Source: CALBPI01 sp039815365
GTDB taxonomy: Bacteria; Pseudomonadota; Gammaproteobacteria; Steroidobacterales; Woeseiaceae
Reading direction: 5' to 3'
Assembly (NCBI GenBank): GCA_039815365.1
Contig: JBCBZK010000018.1
Coordinates: forward strand, 1-39,104
DNA: 39,104 nucleotides
Shown: in pieces, positions 24,668 through 32,354 of the stretch
Position numbering within the stretch: position 1 is the stretch's first letter
Layout of the letters: the number at the start of each line of letters is the position of its first letter
Program-made: the position numbers and the translations under genes
Notes under the pieces: generated by a model
Told to the model about the DNA's origin: nothing
Databases searched by the model: none
What the model saw: the letters and a program-made list of their open reading frames with translations, nothing else

Positions 24668-25042
24668 TTATTCCGCTGGCTTCGCGGGTTCACGGCTCAG
24701 CCCGGCGTTGTCCAGATCGTGTATATACTGCGGCCAGCGCGCGTCATGCTCGGCGCCGAGCGCATGCAAGTAGGCCCATGTGTACAACCCTGAGTTATGG
24801 CCATCGCTGAAGACCAGCTTCAATGCGTAATGTCCGACCGGGTCAATGCGAGTGATGCGCACGTTTTTTTTGCCGTGCTGCAACACGGCCTGACCGGCGC
24901 CATGGCCGCGCACTTCAGCTGACGGCGAGTTCACTCGCAGGTATTCGAAACTGAGCTTGTGGCACTCGCCGCTCGCGTACGTTAATTGCAGGCACGCAGA
25001 ACGCGTGCGCAGTTTGATTTCGATCGGCGGCGCGTCACTCAT
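24668..25042 (-). CDS. DUF971 domain protein (GBBH-like N-terminal domain)
   Basis: A 124-residue protein made almost entirely of a DUF971 domain, the small fold also found at the N-terminus of gamma-butyrobetaine hydroxylase. Recognisable stretches are LTYASGECHKLSFEYLRVNSPSAEVRG, the ITRIDPVGHYALKLVFSDGH block and SGLYTWAYLHALG. Standalone copies are widespread in proteobacteria and often sit, as here, between hslU and ubiE. A role in iron-sulfur protein maturation has been proposed for the family; nothing in this sequence proves it. It begins six bases after the hslU stop. Confidence 0.86.
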   Translation of the reverse strand: MSDAPPIEIKLRTRSACLQLTYASGECHKLSFEYLRVNSPSAEVRGHGAGQAVLQHGKKNVRITRIDPVGHYALKLVFSDGHNSGLYTWAYLHALGAEHDARWPQYIHDLDNAGLSREPAKPAE

Positions 25043-25048
25043 GCGGCG

Positions 25049-26368
25049 CTACAAGATGTAGCGGCTCAAGTCTTCGTCCTGCACGAGCTCGTTCAGGTGG
25101 TCGTCGACGTAGCCTGCGTTGATGTGGTAGTGCTTGCCATTTTGGTCAGCCGCTTCGAACGAGATCACGTCCAGCAAGCGCTCCATCACTGTATGCAAGC
25201 GTCGTGCACCTATGTTCTCGGTGCGTTCATTGACCTCAAACGCAATTTCGGCGATACGACGAACGCCGCTTTCGATGAAATCAACCGTCACGCCTTCGGT
25301 CGCGAGCAGCGCCGTGTATTGTCGAGTCAGCGATGCGTCCGGTTCGGTCAGAATTCGCACGAAGTCTTCTGTTTTCAGTGAGTCCAGCTCAACGCGAATC
25401 GGCAGTCGACCTTGCAGCTCGGGGATCAGGTCTGACGGCTTGGCAATGCTGAACGCGCCCGATGCGATGAACAAAATATGATCGGTTTTGACGACGCCGT
25501 ATTTTGTGGTGACGGTGCTGCCTTCTACTAGCGGTAGCAAGTCGCGCTGCACGCCTTCGCGCGACACATCGCCACCACCACCGCTGTCGGCACGCCGGGC
25601 GACTTTGTCGATTTCGTCTAGGAAGACGATGCCGTTTTGCTCGGCAGCCTCTACCGCTTCGAGCTTCAGCGCGTCTTCATCGATCATCTTGGCCGCTTCT
25701 TCTTCGATCAGGTGTTTCAATGCGTCCTTGATCGGCAATTTGCGGCGCTTGCTGCGACCTTGGCCAACATTTTTGAACATGTTTTGCAGCTGGCTGGTCA
25801 TCTCTTCCATACCGGGAGGCGCCATGATCTCGACGCCGACCATGGTTTGTTCGAGGTCGAGCTCGATTTCGCGATCATCAAGATCGCCTTCACGCAGCTT
25901 CTTGCGGAATTTTTGGCGAGTATCTGTGTTGTCACCACTGCCTTCACTGTTGACCGGTGGTGGTAACAAGACATCCAGGATGCGCTCTTCAGCGGCGTCT
26001 TCGGCGCGATGACGGACTTTGGCGAGCTCTTGCTCACGCGTGAGTTTGACCGACACTTCAACAAGATCACGGATGATCGAATCGACTTCCCTGCCGACAT
26101 AGCCGACTTCGGTGAATTTAGTCGCTTCGACTTTGATGAACGGTGCATTCGCCAAGCGGGCTAGCCGGCGGGCAATTTCTGTCTTACCGACACCGGTAGG
26201 ACCAATCATCAGAATGTTCTTGGGTGTGACCTCGGCGCGTAGATCGGCATCGATCTGCATGCGGCGCCAGCGGTTTCTGAGTGCGATCGCAACGGCACGC
26301 TTGGCCGCTTGTTGGCCGACGATGTGTTTATCGAGCTCTTGCACGATTTCGCGTGGTGTCATGGACAT
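25049..26368 (-). CDS. hslU: ATP-dependent protease ATPase subunit HslU
   Basis: HslU is the AAA+ unfoldase that feeds proteins into the HslV peptidase. The 439-residue protein starts MSMTPREIVQELDKHIVGQ, has Walker A GPTGVGKTE and the pore motif GYVGREVDS, the family-specific I domain (about residues 110-230, acidic and variable, with EEEAAKMIDE), Walker B IVFLDEIDKV and the C-terminal DEDLSRYIL that docks into HslV. AAGGA precedes the ATG by eight bases. It follows hslV with an 18-bp gap. Confidence 0.97.
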   Translation of the reverse strand: MSMTPREIVQELDKHIVGQQAAKRAVAIALRNRWRRMQIDADLRAEVTPKNILMIGPTGVGKTEIARRLARLANAPFIKVEATKFTEVGYVGREVDSIIRDLVEVSVKLTREQELAKVRHRAEDAAEERILDVLLPPPVNSEGSGDNTDTRQKFRKKLREGDLDDREIELDLEQTMVGVEIMAPPGMEEMTSQLQNMFKNVGQGRSKRRKLPIKDALKHLIEEEAAKMIDEDALKLEAVEAAEQNGIVFLDEIDKVARRADSGGGGDVSREGVQRDLLPLVEGSTVTTKYGVVKTDHILFIASGAFSIAKPSDLIPELQGRLPIRVELDSLKTEDFVRILTEPDASLTRQYTALLATEGVTVDFIESGVRRIAEIAFEVNERTENIGARRLHTVMERLLDVISFEAADQNGKHYHINAGYVDDHLNELVQDEDLSRYIL

Positions 26369-26386
26369 GAGAACAAATCCTTGGGT

Positions 26387-26929
26387 TCAGTCGTCGGTCG
26401 AGAGCGTTTCGACGATGATGTTGCTGTTGGTGTACACACAGATATCGGCGGCGATGTGCAGTGCACGCTCGGCGATATCGTCTGCCTCAAGCTCACTGAC
26501 GGCGACCATTGCGCGCGCCGCTGCTAATGCGTAGGAGCCGCCCGAACCGATCGCCATGATGTCGTTTTCGGGTTCGATCACATCGCCATTGCCTGAAACA
26601 ATCAATGATTTGCTGGCGTCGGCAATGATCAGCAATGCCTCAAGACGCCGTAGCCGACGATCGGTGCGCCAGTCTTTGGCGAGCTCGATAGCCGCTCGGG
26701 TCAGGTTGCCGTATTGCTCCATTTTTTGCTCAAACAGCTCGAACAACGTGAAAGCATCAGCCGTGCCGCCGGCGAAACCAGCGATCACGCGGTCTTTGTA
26801 CAGCCTGCGTACCTTGCGGGCATTCCCTTTCATAATGGTATCGCCGAGACTGACCTGCCCGTCGCCTGCCACGGCGACGCGGTTACCCCGGCGCACGGAC
26901 ACAATGGTCGTTCCGTCAAATTGCTGCAT
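26387..26929 (-). CDS. hslV: ATP-dependent protease peptidase subunit HslV
   Basis: HslV is the threonine peptidase that forms a double hexamer with HslU. With ATG 26929, preceded by AGGAAG, it has 180 residues. The catalytic N-terminal threonine is in GTTIVSVRR, but six residues (MQQFDG) precede it, so maturation must remove a short propeptide, as in the beta-proteobacterial and xanthomonad form; E. coli removes only Met. AGDGQVSLG, KGNARKVRRLY, AGFAGGTADAFTLFE and TGNGDV-like ENDIMAIGSGGSYA stretches are family hallmarks. Confidence 0.96.
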   Translation of the reverse strand: MQQFDGTTIVSVRRGNRVAVAGDGQVSLGDTIMKGNARKVRRLYKDRVIAGFAGGTADAFTLFELFEQKMEQYGNLTRAAIELAKDWRTDRRLRRLEALLIIADASKSLIVSGNGDVIEPENDIMAIGSGGSYALAAARAMVAVSELEADDIAERALHIAADICVYTNSNIIVETLSTDD

Positions 26930-26988
26930 CTGATTGCTTCCTGAGCGCGGCTTGAAGACCGCGAAGTTACTGGCCGGCAAGCGCTGCG

Positions 26989-27900
26989 TCAGTCGTCTCG
27001 ACGCTTCGCTCGCGGGTGCGCTTCATCGTATATCTGTGCCAGATGTTGGAAATCAAGATGTGTGTAGACCTGCGTCGTGCCGATATCGGCATGACCGAGC
27101 AGCTCCTGTACGCCGCGCAGGTCACGGCTGGACTCGAGCATGTGGGTCGCGAACGAGTGGCGGAACAGATGGGGATAGACGCGTGCGTCAATGTCCTGAA
27201 TACGCGCCCAGTGCAGCACGCGCTGTTGCACGTTGCGGTGGCTGATGCGCCGGCCGCGATTGCTGACGAACACCGCTTGTGTGTCCGTGTTGGCAAGCGC
27301 GCCACGACATTTGAGCCATTGCGTGATCGCTACCAGCGCTTTGCGACCGACCGGCACAATACGCTCCTTGCTGCCTTTACCGGTGACGCGAACCGTTCGA
27401 TCGGTGCTGTCGATGTCGCCGAAATCGAGCGACACAAGCTCTGACAGACGTAATCCGGAACTGTAGAGCAACTCGAGGATCGCGCGGTCGCGACAGGTAA
27501 TCGGGTCATCGCCCTCGATGCTGACCAGGCGCGCCATGGCATCCGCGTCGAGCGTGCCGGGAAGTCGTTTGTTGCCGCGCGGTGCGCTGACGCCATCGAC
27601 CGGGTTCCGCGAGACGTATTTCTCGCGTGCGAGATAGCGGTAAAAGCTGCGGGTGGCGGACAACGCGCGCGACAAACTGCGCGGCGATTTGCCATTTCTG
27701 AACCCGTACGCCGTCCAGGCACGCACATGCTGGCTGTTGACATCACCCCAGGCGTCTACCGGCGGGTCCTGGGTCGTGAGCCAGCGTGCGAATGCGCTGA
27801 TGTCTCGCTTGTAGCTGGATTGGGTATGGGGTGACAGGCGTCGCTCTGAGCCTAGGTGCTGCACAAATTCGGCGAGCCATTGCGCGCTGTCGTCAGACAT
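26989..27900 (-). CDS. xerC: site-specific tyrosine recombinase XerC
   Basis: XerC acts with XerD at dif to resolve chromosome dimers. The 303-residue protein has the N-terminal SAM-like domain (SPHTQSSYKRDISAF) and the catalytic set Arg151 (SSGLRLSEL), Lys175, His244 and Arg247 (HLFRHSFATHM), His270 (LGHADIGTTQVY) and the nucleophile Tyr279. The chromosomal position between DUF484 and hslV is conserved in gammaproteobacteria, which argues for a housekeeping XerC, not a mobile integrase. Confidence 0.96.
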   Translation of the reverse strand: MSDDSAQWLAEFVQHLGSERRLSPHTQSSYKRDISAFARWLTTQDPPVDAWGDVNSQHVRAWTAYGFRNGKSPRSLSRALSATRSFYRYLAREKYVSRNPVDGVSAPRGNKRLPGTLDADAMARLVSIEGDDPITCRDRAILELLYSSGLRLSELVSLDFGDIDSTDRTVRVTGKGSKERIVPVGRKALVAITQWLKCRGALANTDTQAVFVSNRGRRISHRNVQQRVLHWARIQDIDARVYPHLFRHSFATHMLESSRDLRGVQELLGHADIGTTQVYTHLDFQHLAQIYDEAHPRAKRRDD

Positions 27901-27923
27901 AGCGCTGGCCGAGCTGCCGGGGT

Positions 27924-28637
27924 TCAGAACCGCGACAGCGCAACACTGATGATTTGGCCGATGCGCTGCAAGAAGTCCACGCTCATTGCCGGATGGAAGT
28001 GCTCAGCGTTGTGGCTACCGATCGCAAGGAAGCCAATCTCGTGGCCATTGGCCAGCGGCAGCAGGGCGACAGAGCCGATTTCATCGTTGTCGGCGCCGAA
28101 TAAAAAGTCGCGCTGGGTATCGCGAACCTGCCCGCAACGCGGGTTACCGCGCTCAAGAAACGTGGAGAACGGCTGTAGTTTGACGTCGTTGCGCTCGTGC
28201 ACGCGCAAGAACCGCATACGTGACAACGTCGCGAATTGCTCAGGATCACCAAACAACACCAGCACCGCTTCATCGGCAGAGAAGCTGCGGCGTAGTTTTT
28301 CTTCCAACGACTGGACAGTGTCTTGCAAAGACTCGGCTTCGAGCATTGCAAGCGCCAGCGCATGGATACGTGAGGCCAGTGCATCATTGCGTCGCGCCAG
28401 ACCGACCAGCTCATTGAGCTTGCGTTTCATGGTTAACTCGCTGGCGCGCAGCGCAGCAACCTGGCGTTCAACCAGTGAGACCGTGCCGCCGGATTCGTGC
28501 GGTAACGTCAACGATTGCAGCAGACGCGGGTTGCGATCGAACAACTCCGGGTGTTGCTTGAGGTAGTCGAGTACGGCTTCTTCGCTCAGTACAGGAGCGG
28601 CGGTTTTGCTGGCGGTTGGTGTTGCTCGGCTGGTCAT
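27924..28637 (-). CDS. DUF484 family protein (GAF-like)
   Basis: A 237-residue cytosolic protein of the DUF484 family, conserved between dapF and xerC in gammaproteobacteria and without a settled function. The N-terminal part has the family pattern VLDYLKQHPELFDRNPRLLQSLTLPH. A coiled region (VSLVERQVAALRASELTMKRKLNELVGLARRND) follows, then a GAF-like C-terminal half with GSVALLPLANGHEIGFLAIGSHNAEHFHPAMS. I start at ATG 28637, ten bases after the dapF stop and preceded by AGGA; an upstream TTG would overlap dapF. Confidence 0.87.
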   Translation of the reverse strand: MTSRATPTASKTAAPVLSEEAVLDYLKQHPELFDRNPRLLQSLTLPHESGGTVSLVERQVAALRASELTMKRKLNELVGLARRNDALASRIHALALAMLEAESLQDTVQSLEEKLRRSFSADEAVLVLFGDPEQFATLSRMRFLRVHERNDVKLQPFSTFLERGNPRCGQVRDTQRDFLFGADNDEIGSVALLPLANGHEIGFLAIGSHNAEHFHPAMSVDFLQRIGQIISVALSRF

Positions 28638-28647
28638 AATGTCCTGG

Positions 28648-29493
28648 TCACAATGCAAAGCTGCCAGAGAAAGAGAACGTGGCAGGCCCGGTCATTGTTA
28701 TCGTGTCGTTTTCCCCGCGCCAGTCTATCACGAGCGTGCCGCCGGGCAGAGCAACGCTAACGGTTGGCCCTACGCGCCCGGTGTTATGCGCGCAGACCAT
28801 GGCAGCGCACGCCCCGGTACCACAGGCTCTTGTTTCGCCAACGCCACGCTCGAAAACGCGAAGATCCATTGTGTTGCGATCGCGCACATGCGCGAAACCG
28901 ACGTTAACGCCTTGCGGGAACGCAGCATGCGCGTTGAACGCGCTGCCAAGCGTTTGCACAGACGCGGCGCTGACGTCGTCGATAAACAGCACGGCGTGCG
29001 GGTTGCCGACAGATACAGCGCAAAAAGCGTGCTCGTGTCCATCGATGGCTAACGTATAGCTATCGCTCTGCTCGAAACCAATCAGCGGCAGACTGACAGG
29101 TGCGAACCGTGGCGTACCCATATCGACGGCAACCTGACCATCGTCACAAAGACGCGCATGCACGTTGCCCGCCGGGCTGTGCATGATCAGTGCGTCGTTG
29201 CTGTTTAGTGCGTCGGTTTGCGCAATGAACGCTGCAATGCAGCGCGCACCATTGCCACATTGGTTCACGCTCGCGCCGTCCTGATTGAAAATTCGATAGG
29301 CAATATCTGCGTTGTCGTCGGGCGCAGAATCGATGATGAGTAGTTGGTCGAATCCGATACCTGTGTGACGGTTGCCAAGCGCTCTAATCGTTTGTGTGTT
29401 CAGTGAAAACGCGGCGCCCTGTGACATCGCACGCGTATCGATAACAACAAAATCGTTACCCAGTCCGTGCATTTTTTGAAACGCGATTTGCAT
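28648..29493 (-). CDS. dapF: diaminopimelate epimerase
   Basis: DapF epimerises LL- to meso-diaminopimelate for peptidoglycan and lysine synthesis. The two active-site cysteines are in NQCGNGARC and RACGTGACAA, and the family start KMHGLGNDFVVIDT and NRHTGIGFDQLL are clear. ATG 29493 (MQIAFQKMHG) gives 281 residues and best matches the family; ATG 29502 would add three. It heads the long run dapF-DUF484-xerC-hslV-hslU-DUF971-ubiE-ubiJ-ubiB and is divergent from the ParA-like gene. Confidence 0.95.
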   Translation of the reverse strand: MQIAFQKMHGLGNDFVVIDTRAMSQGAAFSLNTQTIRALGNRHTGIGFDQLLIIDSAPDDNADIAYRIFNQDGASVNQCGNGARCIAAFIAQTDALNSNDALIMHSPAGNVHARLCDDGQVAVDMGTPRFAPVSLPLIGFEQSDSYTLAIDGHEHAFCAVSVGNPHAVLFIDDVSAASVQTLGSAFNAHAAFPQGVNVGFAHVRDRNTMDLRVFERGVGETRACGTGACAAMVCAHNTGRVGPTVSVALPGGTLVIDWRGENDTITMTGPATFSFSGSFAL

Positions 29494-29541
29494 GCTATGC
29501 ATTATCAACGATGCGCGAGCGCATGAATAGCGGTTGGACTT

Positions 29542-29569
29542 TTGACATAGTCGACTATATTTTTACATA
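29542..29569 (+). promoter_or_regulatory. promoter of the ParA-like gene with a palindromic spacer
   Basis: A perfect -35 TTGACA (29542-29547) lies 16 bp from a poor -10 TACATA (29564-29569). The spacer carries ATAGTCGACTAT, a perfect 12-bp palindrome at 29547-29558. A dimeric repressor bound there would block the polymerase, so this looks like an operator. The regulator is unknown; autoregulation would need a DNA-binding activity that the small ATPase does not obviously have. Confidence 0.5.
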
Positions 29570-29595
29570 AACAAGAACGGCAACGAGGTGTTCAA

Positions 29596-30234
29596 ATGCG
29601 TCACATCATGGTCCTGAATTCAAAAGGTGGTTGCGGCAAAAGCACGATCGCAACAAACCTTGCGTCTTACTACGCAACAGAAGGACAAAAGGTCGCATTG
29701 GCTGACTACGATCCACAGCATTCCTCTTTGGACTGGGTCGAGAGCCGACCCGAAGGCGCGCCCGAAATCGTAGGCCTTGATGCGGCCAAAGATGGCATGA
29801 AAGGTCTGGCGCGCAACACCGACGTGTTGATTATTGATGCGCCGGCGCGCTCGCATGGCCCCGAGCTCACGAGTCTTGTGAAACATGCCGAGACGATTAT
29901 CGTGCCGGTGTTGCCATCGACGATTGATATGCAAGCCACGAGCAAGTTCATTGCCGAGCTGCAAGCGGTCGGCAAGGTCAGTCGCAAACAGGCCAAAATC
30001 GCCGTTGTTGGTAACAGAGTTCGCGAAAATACGCTAATCTTCGACGAACTGGACGATTACCTTGAACGGCTGAAAGTGCCGTATTTGACCTGGCTTCGCG
30101 ATGCGCAAAACTACGTGCGCGCCTACACACGCGGCCTGGGCATCTTTGAGCTTCCCGAATATCTGGCATGGCCGGACACCGAACAGTGGGAGCCGCTGCT
30201 CAAATGGTTGCGCTCGAAGCGCTCACAACCCTAG
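29596..30234 (+). CDS. orphan ParA/MinD-family P-loop ATPase
   Basis: A 212-residue deviant-Walker ATPase. The P-loop is SKGGCGKST with the signature lysine Lys10 and catalytic Lys15; Walker A' is LADYDPQHSSLDW and Walker B is VLIIDAPA. No helix-turn-helix or membrane-targeting helix is evident, so it resembles the short ParA group that positions cellular cargo, or plasmid-type ParA. No parB or other partner is next to it; its neighbours are divergent dapF and a convergent SDR gene. GAGG eight bases upstream supports the ATG. It is not the origin parA, which belongs with parB elsewhere. Its cargo cannot be told from sequence. Confidence 0.83.
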   Translation: MRHIMVLNSKGGCGKSTIATNLASYYATEGQKVALADYDPQHSSLDWVESRPEGAPEIVGLDAAKDGMKGLARNTDVLIIDAPARSHGPELTSLVKHAETIIVPVLPSTIDMQATSKFIAELQAVGKVSRKQAKIAVVGNRVRENTLIFDELDDYLERLKVPYLTWLRDAQNYVRAYTRGLGIFELPEYLAWPDTEQWEPLLKWLRSKRSQP

Positions 30235-30256
30235 CAACCCCCCTGGCAACCCTCGC

Positions 30257-31168
30257 TTAGTCGGCTGGTTGCGAAGGTGCTTCAGCCAAGCTTGCGCGGA
30301 TGCCGTCCAATGGGTCAGCGTAGCTGAGCGTAACGCCCAGACCCTCGCGCAGCAGCGTGTTGTCGAGCGTTCGCGATTCCAGAATGAACGAGAGCCGCAT
30401 CGGGCTGAATTCACGTTTGGCTTGGGAAAGGCTGATGGTGACGGGCGCCGGTAAGCCGGTGATGTCGGCAACGTTCGCTGCAAATGCTGCACTGTTGCGA
30501 TGATCTCCGTCACTGACGTTCACCAGTGGTGGCGGCGCTGGTGAGAACAATGCGCGCTCAAAGATCTTCACTAAATCGTCAACATGAATGCGGTTGCCTG
30601 GGCCTGATTCTTCGGCGCGCACCATTGGCGCCGCATTCTTGAGCGCTTCCAGTGGCAATCGGCCAGGGCCGTAAATACCGGCGATTCGCAGCGTTACGGT
30701 CGAGATCTGATGCGTACTCGCCCAGGCGTTGAGCGTGCGCTCGGCAGCAACGCGTGCGCGTGCCCTGCGGCTCGCGGGCTGTACCTGGCTGCGCTCATCG
30801 ACGCGTGCACCTTGCCGATCGCCGTAAACGCCCGTTGTGCTGGCGAGCACGAAACGACGAATGGCGTTTACAGGCAGTGCATCCAACAGCGCTTGTAGCC
30901 GTTGGTCGGTGCCTGTCACATCGTCCAGATCGCCTGGAGGCGGCACAAGGTAGGCGACCTGCAGTTCAGTGATAGCCGCAAGCCGTTGCTGCAGGGCTGC
31001 TAACGATGAGGGCTCATCAAGATCGATCGCGATTTGCCCGGTTTCGTTGGCATCGCGCCGCGCGCTGATTACGTCGTGGCCGTTATTGCTGAGGCTGGCG
31101 TGCAGGCGACGACCGGTGTAACCGGCGCCGATGATCAGTACAGCGGTTTGGGACGTCGTGCTATTCAA
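30257..31168 (-). CDS. NAD(P)-binding SDR family oxidoreductase (extended, YeeZ-like)
   Basis: A 303-residue extended short-chain dehydrogenase with the Rossmann motif LIIGAGYTGRRL at residues 11-22. RFVLASTTGVYGDRQG supplies the catalytic Ser/Thr-Tyr region, though the usual YxxxK is not clear; RIAGIYGPGR, NRIHVDDL and VNVSDGDHRN are typical of the YeeZ/SDR_a5 subgroup. The substrate is unknown. The only plausible start is a TTG at 31168 that overlaps the hemY stop, so it depends on translation from hemY. It converges with the ParA-like gene. Confidence 0.8.
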   Translation of the reverse strand: MNSTTSQTAVLIIGAGYTGRRLHASLSNNGHDVISARRDANETGQIAIDLDEPSSLAALQQRLAAITELQVAYLVPPPGDLDDVTGTDQRLQALLDALPVNAIRRFVLASTTGVYGDRQGARVDERSQVQPASRRARARVAAERTLNAWASTHQISTVTLRIAGIYGPGRLPLEALKNAAPMVRAEESGPGNRIHVDDLVKIFERALFSPAPPPLVNVSDGDHRNSAAFAANVADITGLPAPVTISLSQAKREFSPMRLSFILESRTLDNTLLREGLGVTLSYADPLDGIRASLAEAPSQPAD

Positions 31169-32354
31169 CCGGCTTGGGCAGCAGCACAGCGTCTTTTGCG
31201 ACGATCGTCAGACCTTGCCGGAAGGCATCGGCGGCAGCGCCGCTCTCGCCCAACTGTGTCAGCAATTGACCGTACGCAGCGTAGGCTGCGGGCGTCGGTG
31301 TGATTGCCAATGACGATTCGAGATAACTGCGTGCTTTGCCCCAGAGCTTGTTCGCCATGCATAACCGACCTGCCGACAGCAGCAACGTGGCGTCGTCTGC
31401 GTGTTTCGAGAGCCATTTTTCGGCTTGCTGCAGCTGTTTGCCGGGATCATCGGTGCTTAACTCGCCAAATTGCTCGACGAGCCTTGGGTGCCACGTTGTT
31501 TTGAGCATATCCTTGAGCTCAGTCGCTGCAATATTGGCATTGCCGGTGGCCGCCAACGCGTCGATGTAGGCGATGCGTAGTGTTGTGTTCTTACGCAGGG
31601 GTTTGGCGACATCCGTCCACTCACGCGGCACGTCACCATTGTGCGAGGCCGTCTCTTTGAGCCGATGCTCGTGATAGCCAATTGCCCATTCGTCCAGCGT
31701 CTCGCGTGCCGGCTTGCCAATGCGTCGCAGCCTTGGAAGCAAATCCCCGAGAGAGCGCCAGTCTTCAAGTTGGCGATACAGTTTCGCCAGCAGCACAACG
31801 GCTTGGCCGCGGCCAGCCTCCTGCTCATCGAGTTTCTTTAGTGTCGCCTGAGCTAACTCGTATTGCTCATGGGCGATCTGCAGCTCGGCTTGCGTCAACA
31901 GAATGGCATTGCTGGCTTCGGGCTGTTGCTCATAAGCAAGCTTGAGCCAGTTGTCCCGGCGCGCGTCCTGGTTTTGCAGTTGCGCCGCGCGTGCAGCGGC
32001 GAGGTAGTTTAGTAGCGGCGTGTCGGCTTTGCCCGCACCGCGCGTGAGCAGTTTCTCACCTTTCGCATAGTTGCCTTCTGCTATTTCGATGAGACCTTGC
32101 GTGTAGCGTTTGCCGGCGCGTTGACCGCCGTAGCGGGCCGCAGCTTCACCGAGTTTGCGCGGTGCGCGCAGCAATTTGATGATGGCCCACGTCAGCAGTC
32201 CAAGGCCCAATAAAATGATCAGCAACCCGGGTACTGACATTTCGATGATCCAGCCACGGAAATTAATGATGACGTAGCCGACATCTGACATCAGGAAATT
32301 CATGCCGATCGCGCTCACGATCAACACTGCGATGATGATGAACGCCAACTTCAT
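31161..32354 (-). CDS. hemY: heme biosynthesis-associated TPR membrane protein HemY
   Basis: A 397-residue inner-membrane protein with two N-terminal helices (residues 2-20, LAFIIIAVLIVSAIGM, and about 42-62, LLIILLGLGLLTWAII) and a long cytosolic or periplasmic tetratricopeptide region (AQAELQIAHEQYELAQATLKKL and repeats to the C-terminus). It is the HemY of the enteric hemCDXY cluster, not the oxygen-dependent protoporphyrinogen oxidase of the same name. Its function in late heme synthesis is unproven. The ATG overlaps the hemX stop (ATGA). Confidence 0.92.
   Translation of the reverse strand: MKLAFIIIAVLIVSAIGMNFLMSDVGYVIINFRGWIIEMSVPGLLIILLGLGLLTWAIIKLLRAPRKLGEAAARYGGQRAGKRYTQGLIEIAEGNYAKGEKLLTRGAGKADTPLLNYLAAARAAQLQNQDARRDNWLKLAYEQQPEASNAILLTQAELQIAHEQYELAQATLKKLDEQEAGRGQAVVLLAKLYRQLEDWRSLGDLLPRLRRIGKPARETLDEWAIGYHEHRLKETASHNGDVPREWTDVAKPLRKNTTLRIAYIDALAATGNANIAATELKDMLKTTWHPRLVEQFGELSTDDPGKQLQQAEKWLSKHADDATLLLSAGRLCMANKLWGKARSYLESSLAITPTPAAYAAYGQLLTQLGESGAAADAFRQGLTIVAKDAVLLPKPVE

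Noticed and set aside
26989..27900. Tyrosine recombinase as a sign of an integrated element
   Set aside because: All features and the conserved DUF484-xerC-hslV order identify the housekeeping XerC; no attachment-site repeats or phage genes are near.
29596..30234. ParA-like gene as the partner of the parS cluster
   Set aside because: It is 27 kb away, lacks a parB neighbour and an N-terminal DNA-binding region; the origin parAB is expected outside the window near dnaA.
30246..30272. GCAACC/GGTTGC repeat between the ParA-like gene and the SDR gene
   Set aside because: Six-base stem with a long loop and no U tract, overlapping the SDR 3' end; too weak to call a terminator.
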